Positions 1-11,710 of a stretch of 64,000 bases of DNA are shown here, piece by piece. The notes beneath the pieces are model-generated. The model ran no database searches. It saw only the letters and a program-made list of their open reading frames with translations, and was not told the origin of the DNA. The translations under genes were made by a program, and so were the position numbers. Within the stretch, counting starts at the first letter, position 1; every line of letters begins with the position of its first letter. This DNA is from Caprella mutica (taxonomy: Eukaryota; Arthropoda; Malacostraca; Amphipoda; Caprellidae): contig CANNZV010000437.1 in the NCBI GenBank assembly GCA_947561585.1, positions 186,001 through 250,000 of the forward strand, written 5' to 3'.

Positions 1-2080
1 ATTTGTTAAACAACATGGCCGCCGATACAAAAATGACCGCTAGTTAGCCAAGTAATAATTGGCTTTGAACTATGACATTGGAAAGAGTTATTAGACTTAA
101 AACATATGTTTAATGATCTACTGCATAATTTATCAAGTATTTTCACGCAAAAAACTCATTCTATACTCTAAACAGTAACAAAACCTATCGAAGTTTCATT
201 CCTGTTTGACCAATATATCTGGTCTGTTGCCACCTTCCCACCAGAAAATTGTTCCTATAAGGCTCCTTACCAGAAAACTTCTCATAATTTTCTTAAAGGC
301 CTCCACTTTATGTTAATCACATTAAACTACAACATTCGGCTTAAATGGAAATGAAAAACTTATAATATCATTGAAAAAATACTTTGAAATGAAGAAAAAA
401 TGAACGAGGTGGATCAGAGAGCGTTACGCATCACTCCCATCAAACACTACGCAAACACTGGCAACCATTATCTCTCCTGCGCGAAGTTTCAGAGCTGAGC
501 ATAAACGAAAAATATTGACAACAGTGCCCCTCGTGGATAGTCAGCCCTAGCAAGAAATTGTCGTTCGAAATTTACAGTCATTCCTTTGAACTCGGTTCAT
601 ATACACAATTCCTTCGATGCAGATCAACCCGTCTTTACTCTGAATTATTACCTCTTCTAATTGTCGGATAGGACATTGACATCTCATCTAATACCAACAC
701 TATGTTTCCTACGACTACCTTTCTCTTGTTAGATATCCACTCACCCCTTTCTTGAAACAAGTTTTGTTATTCTCGGCACCTGCACTTCCAAAACTGCTGA
801 GCATGACGTATATAGGATCCACCTGTTCACAAACTCTGTATCACAAAACATTATCGGGAGACCATACTCAGAAAATATATTTCTCCTCGTACACTCTCTG
901 CACGTCACTCTCTTCCTCAGACAGAGAGAGAGAAACACTTCGGTCACAAACTCTTAATTTATCAGCAGCCATTCCCTGAAGTCCATGCTCTATGACGACA
1001 TCTGTCATCAGTTTCACCTCATGTACATTCATCCCTACTCAGTTTACAACAGCCCTTTCCAGTCGCGTGCTCCCCAACATACCCATAACACACATTCCTA
1101 TGCTAGTCTTAACTGCATAGGATTCCCCTACTCGTGGAGCTGGAATAACTTCCATTTGTTTATGTAGCAATATTACACAAGTGCTCAGGCAAGACCCCGC
1201 ACGAGAAATTCAAGATATAATCGAACCTATTCTCCCTCTCCTACCCGATGCTACTGAGCCAACAGATCTGGTTCCTACGTGAAAAGAGCTTATCGACGCT
1301 TATTATTATTATCATATTCGAGGTTTAAAAGTTGTCCCTATCTACTACGAGGTGATCCAAAGAGACGTAAGGAGAAGAAGGCCTCGTAGAAGAGGGGACA
1401 GTGAAAGTACGGTCCATGCACTAGGTCGACCCAGCGCACGGATGGCAAGAATAGACACACATGGATAAATAGATAAGAGACCTACACAGTCAGTCTGCTT
1501 ATCCATGGATATAGCAAGGCAGAAGGAAGAGGAAATAAGAAGAATTTGAGGAGAGATACAAAGGGAAGCTGAAGAAAAAGAGCGCCAAACAAAACAAAAC
1601 CTAAGACCTACATCATAATAAAAAGAAGGCCTACCTAAAAGTAGCCTCGGGACAATGAGGGGGGGATCGGCAAAAATGTTTAAAACCCCTAGTCTGATAA
1701 TCAGACCCCCTATCGACGTTTATCTAATTTCCTCTATGTTCCTTAACTCTCATTAAGTTATATAAGTGAAATCACATATCAATTATCAAGGAATGTGAAG
1801 AGGTTATGATAAATGCATCTTTCAAGTCTACTTAACACAAAATCAAAGACCTTTTAGTTGAAAGCATAACCCTATCACTATCCCTAAAACTACAAGTAAC
1901 GTTAAAAAAAAGATGAAGATGGTAAAAATTAGTTAAAAAATAACAATGGTTTTGTTTTCTCTTCCATCCACCCTCCGAATGGAGGTCGGCATCACTCCTC
2001 CGATGCCAAATGTCGCTAGAATATTGAAAATACTGTAGTGGGACATAATCTATATTCAATGATATGTGCTAAAACCTTAC

Positions 2081-2200
2081 CTCAAACGATGTAGGAAGAG
2101 ATGCTGAACAAATGACTGAGTGGGAAGTGAATTCTATGCAGCAGTTTCCAATAACTTGAATCACAGAAATTCAGTTTTTGACAATAACAGTGAAAATTAG
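2081..2200 (-). other. Predicted 5' noncoding exon of an off-window zinc-finger gene
   Basis: Read on the minus strand, the segment ends in GAG|GTAAGG, a good splice donor, with the intron starting at 2080. It is the duplicate of the ZF1 leader exon near 11600. The 5' end is approximate because no transcription start is visible. No in-frame ATG is seen. The coding exon it would serve lies to the left of base 1. Confidence 0.6.
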
Positions 2201-2689
2201 TTCCAAGAAATGTTAATTATGTATCTGGGGACAAAACCTTCAATTAGGTACTTCAACTGTATCGCTCCTAGTCGTGTTTCTAAAAATTATCACTAACTTT
2301 TGTACTCCCTATTTGTACACGGAAATTCGTCAGTGCATCTATTTTTTCTTAAATTAGGAATGCAACAAAACGAAAGACATCATTGAGTGTTAACAATAAA
2401 TGTAAGATAATAATTGCGATCGCTAGAAATCTGTTCAAATGAAAATAACATATATATCCAATAGTTGTATCTGTTGATGATAAATGCATATGCATATGTA
2501 ATTATAATTGGAAATATAAAATATAGTAAAAAATAATTTATTCCAGTATTCAAATCAAATAGCTGGAATTTTTCAGTGATGCAAAGATGTGTAATATTTG
2601 TCCAAAAAAATAGCTGTATCATTCATTCGAAGTGCATTGCAATACTATAGTTTTTTTCTATTTCCGATATTTAGTTTTTTTACACTGTC

Positions 2690-2890
2690 AATATTTAGGA
2701 ACCGAATTCAATATTTAGGTACCTTATTCAAAAGTTAGGTATCTAAATCATTAATTGCGTATCTAATTCAATAGTTAGGTAGTTACCTGAATCGATAGTT
2801 AGGTACCTAATTCAATAATTAGGTAACTAATTCAATAGTCCGGTAGCTAATTCAAATGTTAGGTAACTAATTCAATTACTACTAATTCAA
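2690..2890. repeat. AT-rich tandem repeat (about 20-bp unit TAGGTACCTAATTCAATAGT)
   Basis: Degenerate direct repeats of a roughly 20-bp unit alternate between TAGGTACCTAATTCAATAGT-like and TAGGTATCTAAATCATTAAT-like forms. The duplicate at 12170-12480 carries extra copies as a 60-bp higher-order repeat. Confidence 0.8.
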
Positions 2891-2928
2891 TTCTCATTAT
2901 TTAAGTCAACAACAAATAATTTAAGGAG

Positions 2929-3585
2929 ACCGTCCATAAATTTTAGAAAAAATATTATTAATAAAGCTACAGTTATGAAACTTAGTTCCTGAATACAAAA
3001 TTGAATTCTCTACCGTTTTCTTTTCCTGGCATTTTTTCGATTAGACGAATAGAAAACAAGTTATTCGAATTTTGAGCTGGTTTTTCAAACATGTACTCCT
3101 AATACAGTTTTGAAGCTACCGCTTTGCAATTTCTTTCATTCGCTTCCTCATGCCATTCTCTACAAGATGATCCAGAGCGATTTTCGAAATTCGAATTAGT
3201 TTACAAGAAATTCGATTTTTCGTGATATATACTAAAATTTTCAAAAGAGATTTCAAACATTTCTATTTCGAAAAAAATTCAAAAATCAAAAATCGCTTGA
3301 AATTATCTTGTAGAGAATAACCAGGAGAATCGAATGAAAGAAACCGCGCAAAGCCGTAGCTTTGCTTCAAGTACATGTTTGAATACCAAAATTTGTAGCT
3401 ATTTTGAAGTGCCTCAAAATGGCATTCGGAGTTATTGGGGGACCGACCATGTTTTCTGAAGGAAAAAAATTATTGTTGGAACTATGGATCTGAAACTTCG
3501 TACCCATCTATAAAAATGAATTCCCTATCGTTTTTGTTCATGGCATTTTTACGATAGACTCATAGAAAACGAGTTATTCGACCCA
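2929..3585. repeat. Composite direct/inverted repeat block
   Basis: Two direct copies of a segment containing AAAACGAGTTATTCGA-like ends (about 2980-3065 and 3485-3570) flank an inverted pair: CATGTACTCCTAATACAG...TCTACAAGATGA near 3092-3170 is reversed near 3306-3380. The duplicate at 12526-13060 has lost most of the left arm. It looks like an unclassified fold-back element or degenerate satellite. No coding potential is seen. Confidence 0.6.
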
Positions 3586-3699
3586 GGGGCATAGCGTCAC
3601 ACAGGCACACTCTAGAGTTCTGATTTTTTGTACAATCATTCATAGAGTTATTAGGTACCTATTTATGAAATTAAAAAAATGATACAATTTCGAGATTTT

Positions 3700-3933
3700 T
3701 CCCCTCAAGCCGAATAGATATTTCACATATCAAAAAAGGTGATTTGAGTACAATCAGTGATTGCATTATAAATGATAACAAGATAGAAGATCTAACACCT
3801 AGCTAAAGTTTCAGACGAATATTTCGGGTAACTGGGGTTCACAAGTCACCTAGCAGAAAATTTCTGCCCCCTGAGGTAAGACAAGAAACAATAAGAATTA
3901 ATGAAAATACAGAATAATATGATATACCATGTA
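3700..3933. repeat. Conserved downstream block, copy A (truncated by transposon)
   Basis: First of eight copies of the block found beyond the 3' side of each zinc-finger unit. Its core GGGGTTCACAAGTCACCTAG plus the palindrome GCAGAAAATTTCTGC lies at 3834-3868. This copy has one change in the core (CCCC to CACC). The homology stops at the TA target site of the transposon at 3934. Confidence 0.8.
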
Positions 3934-5305
3934 GGGTCGGACGGGGTATCACTGCGCACAATCCCGCAAACTCTGTATTTACTAAAAAACTTAAGGTATT
4001 AGAGAAACTCTTTTTCTCTTGATTAAATGGTCATAAATGAGGATGGTTCTCAATCAGATTCGAAATAATAGCTAAATAAATGTTTTTAATGGAAAAATAT
4101 TGTCTTTTTAAACAAAAAAAAAAAAAAAAAAAAAATGAAATACTTATTGGTAATTTTTTGTGCGTAACTTTTAGTGAGTGCATAGGGGTATCAATGAGCA
4201 CATGAAGGAGTATTACTGCGCATTGCATAAGTACAGCACTTCTGTCCCCTACCTGAATATCTCATGTCCCCTCCTCCCCTCTATCTACACCCCTTCTTTC
4301 TCCATTTAAATATCCCTCTCCTCCTATCTTAATCCCTCTCTCTTCCAAATCCCCCTCTCCTACCATTTTAATCACACTCTCTTTTCATCGAAAATCTCCC
4401 TCTCTTCCCATCTAAATCACTATCTTCCCCATCTATTTCCCTCCCACCCACATCTACTTCCCCTTCTCCCATATCTAAATCCTCCTCCCTCCTCATCTAA
4501 ACGTCTGTGGTTCCCTCTCTACATGCCCTCTTCCCAATCTACTTGCCTTGCTTTTTAAACATATATTTAATGAATCTGAAACAATTTTAACACTTAAAAT
4601 TTACGCAACTAGTTAACTACTTATATCAAGAAATATATTACGATCGTACGTTCGTTGTTAATCAATATTTAATTCAAAAACCTCTCACCCCCCCCCCCCC
4701 TAAATACCAACTCTCCCTATTCTAATACCTTCACATCAAGTTGCATAGCTACTATGAGCGTAAGTTTATTGTTAATCAAATCTATAATTGAATAACACCT
4801 TATTCAATATTTATGCCTTTATTAGGAGCTAAAAACTCATATTTTTTATATTTATTGATATACATATATGGTTATTAATGATGCGCAGTGATACTTCTCT
4901 GCCTCTAAATTATCTGGGGTATCACTGCGCACGGTTGTGGCGGGAAAACCGTTACAACTGAGAGGTTGAAAATTTGACATAATGTAACTGTTATTGTTTG
5001 TGCTACCATGTTAAAACAGTATGAATCTATAAATCTTGGTAAAAGAGTTATTGGAGAGTTTGCGGGATTGAAAAATCACCAGCGCAAACTTTATTCATAT
5101 CGTTCTGACAGCACTACATATATCGCGACTCAGCTCTAGAAATACTAAGAGGATAATGGTGCTTCATGATGTTTATGGGAGAAAAGAAGATACTTGAAAT
5201 GATGGTGCAATAAGATTTAGGCTTAAACAAGTGGTTTTAAAATTATAAGGGGTGCGGAGTGATACCCCATAAAAAGGGTATGCGCAGTGATACCCCGTCC
5301 GACCC
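3934..5305. mobile_element. Non-autonomous TIR DNA transposon (TA target duplication)
   Basis: The ends are perfect 25-bp inverted repeats (3934-3958 and 5281-5305), beginning GGGTCGGACGGGGTATCACT. They are flanked on both sides by TA (3932-3933 and 5306-5307). Copy B of the segmental duplication lacks the element at the matching place, so it is a real insertion. The terminal motif GTATCACTGCGCA recurs inside in both orientations, near 4210-4225, 4883, 4918 and 5260. Inside are a 22-base poly-A run (4114-4135), a polypyrimidine stretch of about 300 bp (4255-4560) and a C run near 4688. No transposase frame is present. The TA duplication suggests mobilisation by a Tc1/mariner/pogo-type enzyme. 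Confidence 0.93.
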
Positions 5306-5309
5306 TATA

Positions 5310-5740
5310 TATTATACATATCCAAAATGTTGATTGAGAACAATCAGTAAATACATTATAAATGACAACAAAATACTAGATCTAACAGCTATCTAAAGTT
5401 TTAGATGAATTAGTTCGGGTAACTGGGGTTCACAAGTCCCCTAGCAGAAAATTTCCACTCCCTGAGTTATATCAGAAACAGTAAGGATAAATGATAAGAG
5501 AAACTATGTTGTTATATTATATACAAAAAAAGCTAATTATAAAAAATACACAACACAAGTTTCAATGAAGCAATCTAAACTATTTTAGGTGATTCATATT
5601 ATCATAAATGCGCTCTCTACTAGCTCAGTTACCTATCACAATATTTAGAATTTCAATCTGTAGATATCATGAGCTCTGTTTAGCAATTGGGAAAAGACTA
5701 AAAACATGAGAGAAAAAGTCTACAATCACCAAACAATATT
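5310..5740. repeat. Conserved downstream block, copy B
   Basis: Second copy of the conserved block. The GGGGTTCACAAGTCCCCTAG core is intact (about 5423-5443), but the adjoining palindrome is damaged (AAATTTCCACTCCC). The next conserved neighbour to the right is an orphan leader segment, not a coding exon, so this block probably belongs to a lost gene unit. Confidence 0.8.
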
Positions 5741-6230
5741 CTAGTGAAATTTGATTTGAATATTCAGATATTTTGAATTATAATATTGCAAAGAATTATA
5801 AAGGAAGGCATCCTGATAATAAATCAGCACATGAATGAAGTTAATATAATACAGACAATTTACATGTAAGAAAAAATAAAAATTGACACAATGTTTAAAT
5901 AAACCAAACGCTGAACTTTGTCAGGCATATGAGATAGTTAGTGGGTTTCTTGGAACCATAAGCTCTATCATGAAGTGAAAGAAAATAAAGTACTGTTAAG
6001 TTTTAAGGGTTCTTGGAAAGAAGCCCACAAGAAAAATGCCCACAAGGAAAAAAGCCCACAACTACCTAATATTTATAATACAGAAAAACATAAAGGTGTT
6101 TTAAATAAGGGCATGAGTTACCGGCATATATACTTAAAATACGGTATTTTCAATTTATTGTAGCATAGGGCTTAACGTCAGCTTTCAGCCATTTCGACTA
6201 TATCGCCGAAGTCAAAAATATATTTACAAA
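5741..6230. other. Intergenic, nothing recognised
   Basis: AT-rich sequence with no convincing frame. It occupies the place where a zinc-finger coding exon would be expected between downstream block B and the orphan leader segment. I see no finger remnant (no CDIC or HTGEK coding pattern on either strand). Confidence 0.5.
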
Positions 6231-6560
6231 AGAGAACTGGAAGAAGCAGTCAGAAAAGAAAGTGGCTTCATGAACAAAGTCACTTACCACAGTCGGTAAC
6301 AAAGCTAATGGATGCAATAAGAACCACTCCGTGAATTGCAGTCATTTTTAACAAAAAATCTGACGAAAAGGGTACAAGCACTAATGGTTGCCCTCACGAA
6401 TGGAAGAGGAAAATGAAGAGGTGATAATAAATGAAGCTTACGAGCCTTCCTAACACAAAAATCTAAGACCTCGTAGTTGAAGAGCATAACCCTAGCGCTA
6501 TACTCTAAAACTGAATGCAGCGATAAAAAATTATAAATATGGAGAACATGATAACAGCTT
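6230..6560 (-). pseudogene. Orphan leader segment of a lost zinc-finger unit
   Basis: This matches the intronic leader segments beside other units (about 23100-23350, 30690-30900, 44950-45250 and 47090-47460). Shared parts are the AAGTCACTTACCA stretch, GGAAGAGGAAAATGAAGAGG and CCTCGTAGTTGAAGAGCATA. It sits between downstream block B and the ZF1 3' flank with no coding exon of its own. I infer a gene unit that lost its coding exon by deletion. Confidence 0.6.
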
Positions 6561-7509
6561 CATGATAGCGCCCCTGAAGCCAAAATATAATTGAAATGGT
6601 AGAATGAACATCACGGATGATTTTCTAATTCATTTACTATAAGATTTAATTTCTAGAAGTTTACAATCAGTCATAGCAATGAAGGCTTTCAAAATGAGAC
6701 AAAAGGTGCAAGACATAGGAAACTAATTGAATATTCGTGCCTTTGTAAACTAATGCCTTTATTTAAAAAAACATTTATGTTTTTCTGTATTTTAAAAATT
6801 ATGTAATTATGGGTTTTTTTCCTGTGGTAACTTCTTCCCGGTTACCGTTTAAAGGTTAAGTTCACTTCATGTAACAGTAATGCATTCAAGTTATCGTTTA
6901 GTTAACATAGAGTAAACATCTCATATGATTTTAATTCACTTCAGACAGCTTTAGGATAAAGATGATTACCCAAAATTACCTGGAGTGAAGAGAGTTTTTA
7001 TAAAATAAATTTATCCTATCATCTCTCTCTATCCAAATTTTTAAATTGGATAGATTTTACATAAATAGATGATGTTCAAAACAAAATAGGTTCATTCTTT
7101 TTCTTTTGATACACAATTACTCAAGTAAATGAGTATTGCAGTCAGTCCATTACAAAAATATTAAAAGAGTACATATAGAAATATAGACTATCACATTTGT
7201 TGGTGTTCTCAGTAAAATGATTAAGGATATTAGCCACAATGAACAAGACAATAGAAAATTGCATTGGAAAACTGACTGAATCATAAGGACTGAGCACAGA
7301 TGGGCTCAACTGGAGGCCTGTGTACTGTTCTGCTGTCGCAGTGCACAGCAGATATCCTTTCAAGTTATTATTATTACGTGAGACAATTGCAAAAAAGAAC
7401 AACAAAGGGAGACAAGCTGATACCTCAAAATAAATATTCTGAGTGGTTTTTCATTTATAATAATGTATAATATTGAACAGATTTAGGAATTAGTTATGAT
7501 GTTTCCTGT
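6561..7509. repeat. Shared 3' flank of zinc-finger units
   Basis: Part of this (about 6843-6998) is repeated at 18217-18345 and, inverted, at 24625-24700. The rest (7140-7440) is repeated at 26830-27440 and 34850-35140, including the invariant run CTGTCGCAGTG. It lies just beyond the ends of ZF1, ZF4 and ZF5, so it is probably 3' untranslated or immediate downstream sequence duplicated with the genes. Confidence 0.7.
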
Positions 7510-7629
7510 TTAATTACTCCTAATAAAAACGCATGATGACAAATTTCGATCAGTGTGAATTCTTTTGTGAAATATCATTGCATTTTTATAAGAAAATTGT
7601 ACAGTACAAATATCACAGCTGTAAGGCTA
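7510..7629 (-). pseudogene. Orphaned 13th finger of ZF1 beyond a premature stop
   Basis: In the same frame as ZF1, after the TAG at 7627-7629, 38 further codons remain open to a TAA at 7510-7512. They encode a complete C2H2 finger: CDIC, 12 residues, then HKRIH, preceded by PYS where a TGEKPYS linker would be. The linker Lys codon AAG has become TAG. The finger is intact, so the mutation is recent, or the stop is read through or polymorphic. Confidence 0.8.
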
Positions 7630-9048
7630 CTCACCTGTGTGAATTCGCATATGAAGTCTTATTTGACTTTTTCGACAAAATGTTTTATTACAAATATCAC
7701 AGCTGATTAACTTTTCATCTGTGTAAATTCGTTTGTGAGAATTTAGATAACGTTTCTGAGTAAAGGTTTTATTACAAATATCACAGCTGAATGGCTTTTC
7801 ACCCATGTGTATAATTCTTGTGTGTGAATTTAGGGATCTTTTGAGAGAAAACGTTTTGCAACAAATATCACATTTGAATGGCTTCTCACCTGAGTGAATT
7901 CTTCTGTGAGTTCTTACGCATGCTTTTCGCGAAAACTTTTTATCACAAATATCACAACCAAATGGCTTTTCACCTGTGTGAATTCGTATATGATTTACTA
8001 TTTGACTTTTTTGATGAAAACGTTTACTACAAATATCACAGACGAATGGCTTTTCAACCTTATGAATTCTTTTATGACAATTCATTCGGCTTCTATCTGG
8101 AAATGTTTTATCACAAATATCACAGCTGAATGGCTTTTCACCAGTGTGAATTCTTCTGTGAGTTATCATTCCAGCTTTTAGAGCAAATTTTGAGTCACAA
8201 ATATCACAACTGTATGGCTTCTCACCTGTGTGAGTTCGCATATGAGACTTTTTTCTATCTTTAAGAAGAAAAGATTTATCACAAAAATCACAGCTGTATG
8301 GTTTCTCACCTGTGTGAATTAGCTTATGAATATTCATTTTGCTTTTGTAGATAAATGTTTCATCACAAATATCACAGCTGTATGACTTTTCACCTGTGTG
8401 AATTCGTTTATGATAATTCATGTGAATCTTATGAAAAAATCTTTTATCACAAATATCACAGCTGAAAGGCTTTTCACCTGTGTGAGATCTTATATGAGCA
8501 TTCAAGAGACATTTAAAAGAGAAAGTTCTATTACAAATATCACATCTTAATGACTTTTCACGATTGTGACATCTTTGATGCTTACTGAAAGATTTTTTGT
8601 TATTAAAGTATCTATTACAAACATTGCAGCTATATGGTTTTTCATGAGCCTTGGTTCCTTCATCGCTTTTCACTTTTCTTATGCTGGAAGACTCTTTAAT
8701 AGAACTGCTGTCACGTGCTTCAAATTGTGTGGATAATTTACTCTGAGAATTATGTAGATATTCACCAGTTGGATGCTCCATTTTCTGATCACCAGAATAG
8801 TTATTTGAAGATTCTATTTCATCATTTGAACAGATCGACTCTGATGGCCATGACTGTGCCTGTTCATCCAAATTCTCCTCTTTGATGGTAATATCATCTT
8901 CATTCTCATTGTCTGTCATATTGGAAACGTGTTCAATATTAGATACACCAACAACTATATTTGAAATATCTGGCTTAATGTCTTCCTTTTTCACCAAGTT
9001 AGTGACAGTCTCTTCAGATGAGTTGGGACTCTGAACTCCAGATTCCAT
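7627..9048 (-). CDS. ZF1: C2H2 zinc-finger protein, 473 aa
   Basis: This is probably a nuclear DNA-binding protein; its target is unknown. I place the start at the ATG at 9046-9048 because TTATTGCAG, a splice acceptor, lies directly before it; an ATG two codons upstream would be intronic. Residues 1-138 are acidic and Ser-rich, with VKKEDIKPDISN and TIKEE motifs. Twelve C2H2 fingers follow, most joined by TGEKP linkers. Finger 11 ends RIY instead of RIH, so it lacks its last zinc ligand. The protein stops right after HTGE because the linker Lys codon is now TAG; another finger continues in frame. The shared C-terminal finger (YICEICFKSF) seen in ZF3, ZF4 and ZF5 is absent. The leader exon is near 11600. 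It belongs to the tandem family ZF1-ZF6. Confidence 0.93.
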   Translation of the reverse strand: MESGVQSPNSSEETVTNLVKKEDIKPDISNIVVGVSNIEHVSNMTDNENEDDITIKEENLDEQAQSWPSESICSNDEIESSNNYSGDQKMEHPTGEYLHNSQSKLSTQFEARDSSSIKESSSIRKVKSDEGTKAHEKPYSCNVCNRYFNNKKSFSKHQRCHNREKSLRCDICNRTFSFKCLLNAHIRSHTGEKPFSCDICDKRFFHKIHMNYHKRIHTGEKSYSCDICDETFIYKSKMNIHKLIHTGEKPYSCDFCDKSFLLKDRKKSHMRTHTGEKPYSCDICDSKFALKAGMITHRRIHTGEKPFSCDICDKTFPDRSRMNCHKRIHKVEKPFVCDICSKRFHQKSQIVNHIRIHTGEKPFGCDICDKKFSRKACVRTHRRIHSGEKPFKCDICCKTFSLKRSLNSHTRIIHMGEKPFSCDICNKTFTQKRYLNSHKRIYTDEKLISCDICNKTFCRKSQIRLHMRIHTGE

Positions 9049-11599
9049 CTGCAATAAGAAAAAGGAAATTGATTTTTTTTTTTGGAAATAGGAATTTAAC
9101 CTAACCTCTGTTAATTAATCCTTTAATGTACTGAATTAGTTTGAGCAAGAAATTTCTTTTATGACATTCTAGGCAAAGAAAACATATTAAACAATCAAAT
9201 GCGAAAAACATTTCACAAATAACACTGTTTCTATATGGGGAGGATAATTAAATTCAGTGACCAGTTTGTTTATTTATTCGCATCAACACATCATAACAGG
9301 GAGCAGTATGCTTGACTGTGATAGACTCTGTCGGTATCCAAGCCAAAAACGAAAAACAGTTTACCAAGTCTAAAAGTCTATTACACGAAAAATTTATTAA
9401 AAGTATACTATAAATAGAAGTATTAGAGAAATTTATTCTATTATAAAATCCACTAAAATCAGTCGATTCTACATCTAATGAAATGATTTATTAGAGTTAA
9501 AAAGGACCCGCAACTATTTGTTAAACAACATGGCCGCCGATACAAAAATGACCGCTAGTTAGACAAGTAATAATTGGCTTTGAACTATGACATTGGAAAG
9601 AGTTATTAGACTTAAAACATATGTTTAATGATCTACTGCACAATTTATCAAGTATCTTCACGCAAAAAACTCATTCTATATTCTAAACAGTAACAAAACC
9701 TATCGAAAGTTTCATTCCTGTTTGACCAATATATCTGGTCTGTTGCCACCTTCTCACCAGAAAATTGTTCCTATAAGGCTCCTTACCAGAAAACTTCTCA
9801 TAATTTTCTTAAAGGCCTCCACTTTATGTTAATCACATTAAACTACAACATTCGGTTTAAATGGAAATGAAAAACTTATAATATCATTGAAAAAATACTT
9901 TGAAATGAAGAAAAAATGAACGAGGTGGATCAGAGAGCGTTGCGCATCACTCCCATCAAACACTACGCAAACACTGGCAACCATTATCTCTCCTGCGCGA
10001 AGTTTCAGAGCTGAGCATAAACGAAAAATATTGACAACAATGCCCCTCGTAGATAGTCAGCCCTAGCAAGAAATTGTCGTTCGAAATTTACAGTCATTCC
10101 TTTGAACTCGTTTCATATACACAATTCCTTCAATGCAGATCAACCCGTCTTTACTCTGAATTATTACCTCTTCTAATTGTCGGATAGGACATTGACATCT
10201 CATCTAATACCAACACTATGTTTCCTACGACTACCTTTCTCTTGTTAGATATCTACTCACCTCGTTCTTGAAACGAGTTTTGTTATTCTCGGCACCTGCA
10301 CTTCCAAAACTGCTGAGCATGACGTATATAGGATCCACCTGTTCACAAACTCTGTATCACAAAACATTATCGGGAGACCATACTCAGAAAATATATTTCT
10401 CCTCGTACACTCTCTGCACGTCACTCTCTTCCTCAGACAGAGAGAGAGAAACACTTCAGTCACAAACTCTTAATTTATCAGCAGCCATTCCCTAAAGTCC
10501 ATGCTCTATGACGACATCTGTCATCAGTTTCACCTCATGTACATTCATCCCTACTCAGTTTACAACAGCCCTTTCCAGTCGCGTGCTCCCCAACATACCC
10601 ATAACACACATTCCTATCCTAGTCTTAACTGCATAGGGTTCCCCTACTCGTGGAGCTGGAATAACTTCCATTTGTTTATGTAGCAATATCACACAAGTGC
10701 TCAGGCAAGACCCCGCACGAGAAATTCAAGATATAATCGAACCTATTCTCCCTCTCCTACCCGATGCTACTGAGCCAACAGATCTGGTTCCTACGTGAAA
10801 AGAGCTTATCGACGCTTATTATTATTATCATATTCGAGGTTTAAAAGTTGTCCCTATCTAATACGAGGTGATCCAAAGAGACGTAAGGAGAAGAAGGCCT
10901 CGTAGAAGAGGGGACAGTGAAAGTACGCTCCATGCACTAGGTCGACCCAGCGCACGGATGGCAAGAATAGACACACATGGATAAATAGATAAGAGACCTA
11001 CACAGTCAGTCTGCTTATCCATGGATATAGCAAGGCAGAAGGAAGAGGAAATAAGAAGAAGAATTTGAGGAGAGATACAAAGGGAAGCTGAAGAAAAAGA
11101 GCGCCAAACAAAACAAAACCTAAGACCTACATCATAATAAAAAGAAGGCCTACCTAAAGGTAGCCTCGGGACAATGAGGGGGGGATCGTCAAAAAATTTT
11201 AAAACCCCTAGTCTGATAATCAGACCCCCTATCGACGTTTATCTAATTTCCTCTATGTTCCTTAACTCTCATTAAGTTATATAAGTGAAATCACATATCA
11301 ATTATCAAGGAATGTGAAGAGGTTATGATAAATGCATCTTTCAAGACTACTTAACACAAAATCAAAGACCTTTTAGTTGAAAGCATAACCCTATCACTAT
11401 CCCTAAAACTACAAGTAACGTTAAAAAAAAGATGAAGATGGTAAAAATTAGTTAAAAAATAACAACGGTTTTGTTTTCTCTTCCATCCACCCTCCGAATG
11501 GAGGGTGGCATCACTCCTCCGATGCCAAGTGTCGCTAGAATATTGAAAATACTGTAGTGGGACATAATCTATATTCAATGATCTGTGCTAAAACCTTAC
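9049..11599 (-). other. Predicted intron 1 of ZF1
   Basis: The donor GAG|GTAAGG is at 11600/11599 and the acceptor TTATTGCAG at 9049-9057. From 9516 onward the intron is copy B of the segmental duplication; 9055-9515 is private to this unit. I see no nested intact gene. Confidence 0.7.
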
Positions 11600-11710
11600 C
11601 TCAAACGACGTGGGAAGAGATGCTGAACAAATGACTGAGTGGGAAGTGAATTCTATGCAGCAGTTTCCAACAACTTGAATCACAGAAATTCAGTTTTTGA
11701 CAATAACAGT
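11600..11710 (-). other. Predicted 5' noncoding exon of ZF1
   Basis: The minus-strand exon ends at 11600 in TTTGAG|GTAAGG. The last codons before the donor read ICSASLPTSFE in the frame that would join to the ZF1 ATG, matching CSAS..QFE in the leaders of the other genes. An in-frame TGA lies upstream and there is no in-frame ATG, so it is most simply 5' UTR. The 5' end is approximate. Confidence 0.65.

Larger units (their letters stand above)
1..3933. repeat. Segmental duplication, copy A (pairs with 9516-13442)
   Basis: This stretch is nearly identical to 9516-13442, with few substitutions and small indels; the first base here matches 9516. It carries the 5' exon and upstream region of a zinc-finger gene whose coding exon must lie off the left edge, so positions 1-2080 are probably that gene's intron. 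Differences between copies: an AT-rich repeat is shorter here, an inverted-repeat arm near 3.1 kb is intact here but deleted in copy B, and a transposon ends the homology at 3934. I see no intact gene inside. A short Glu/Lys/Arg-rich frame near 1504-1620 is interrupted by a TGA in both copies. Confidence 0.95.

Noticed and set aside
741..1167. Frames of 60-75 codons in both duplicates (also 10257-10683)
   Set aside because: They are conserved only because the DNA is duplicated; no domain, overlapping on both strands, with an AG-rich low-complexity run.
7142..7405. 87-codon minus-strand frame downstream of ZF1
   Set aside because: It lies in the 3' flank shared with ZF4 and ZF5, where the frame is not kept.
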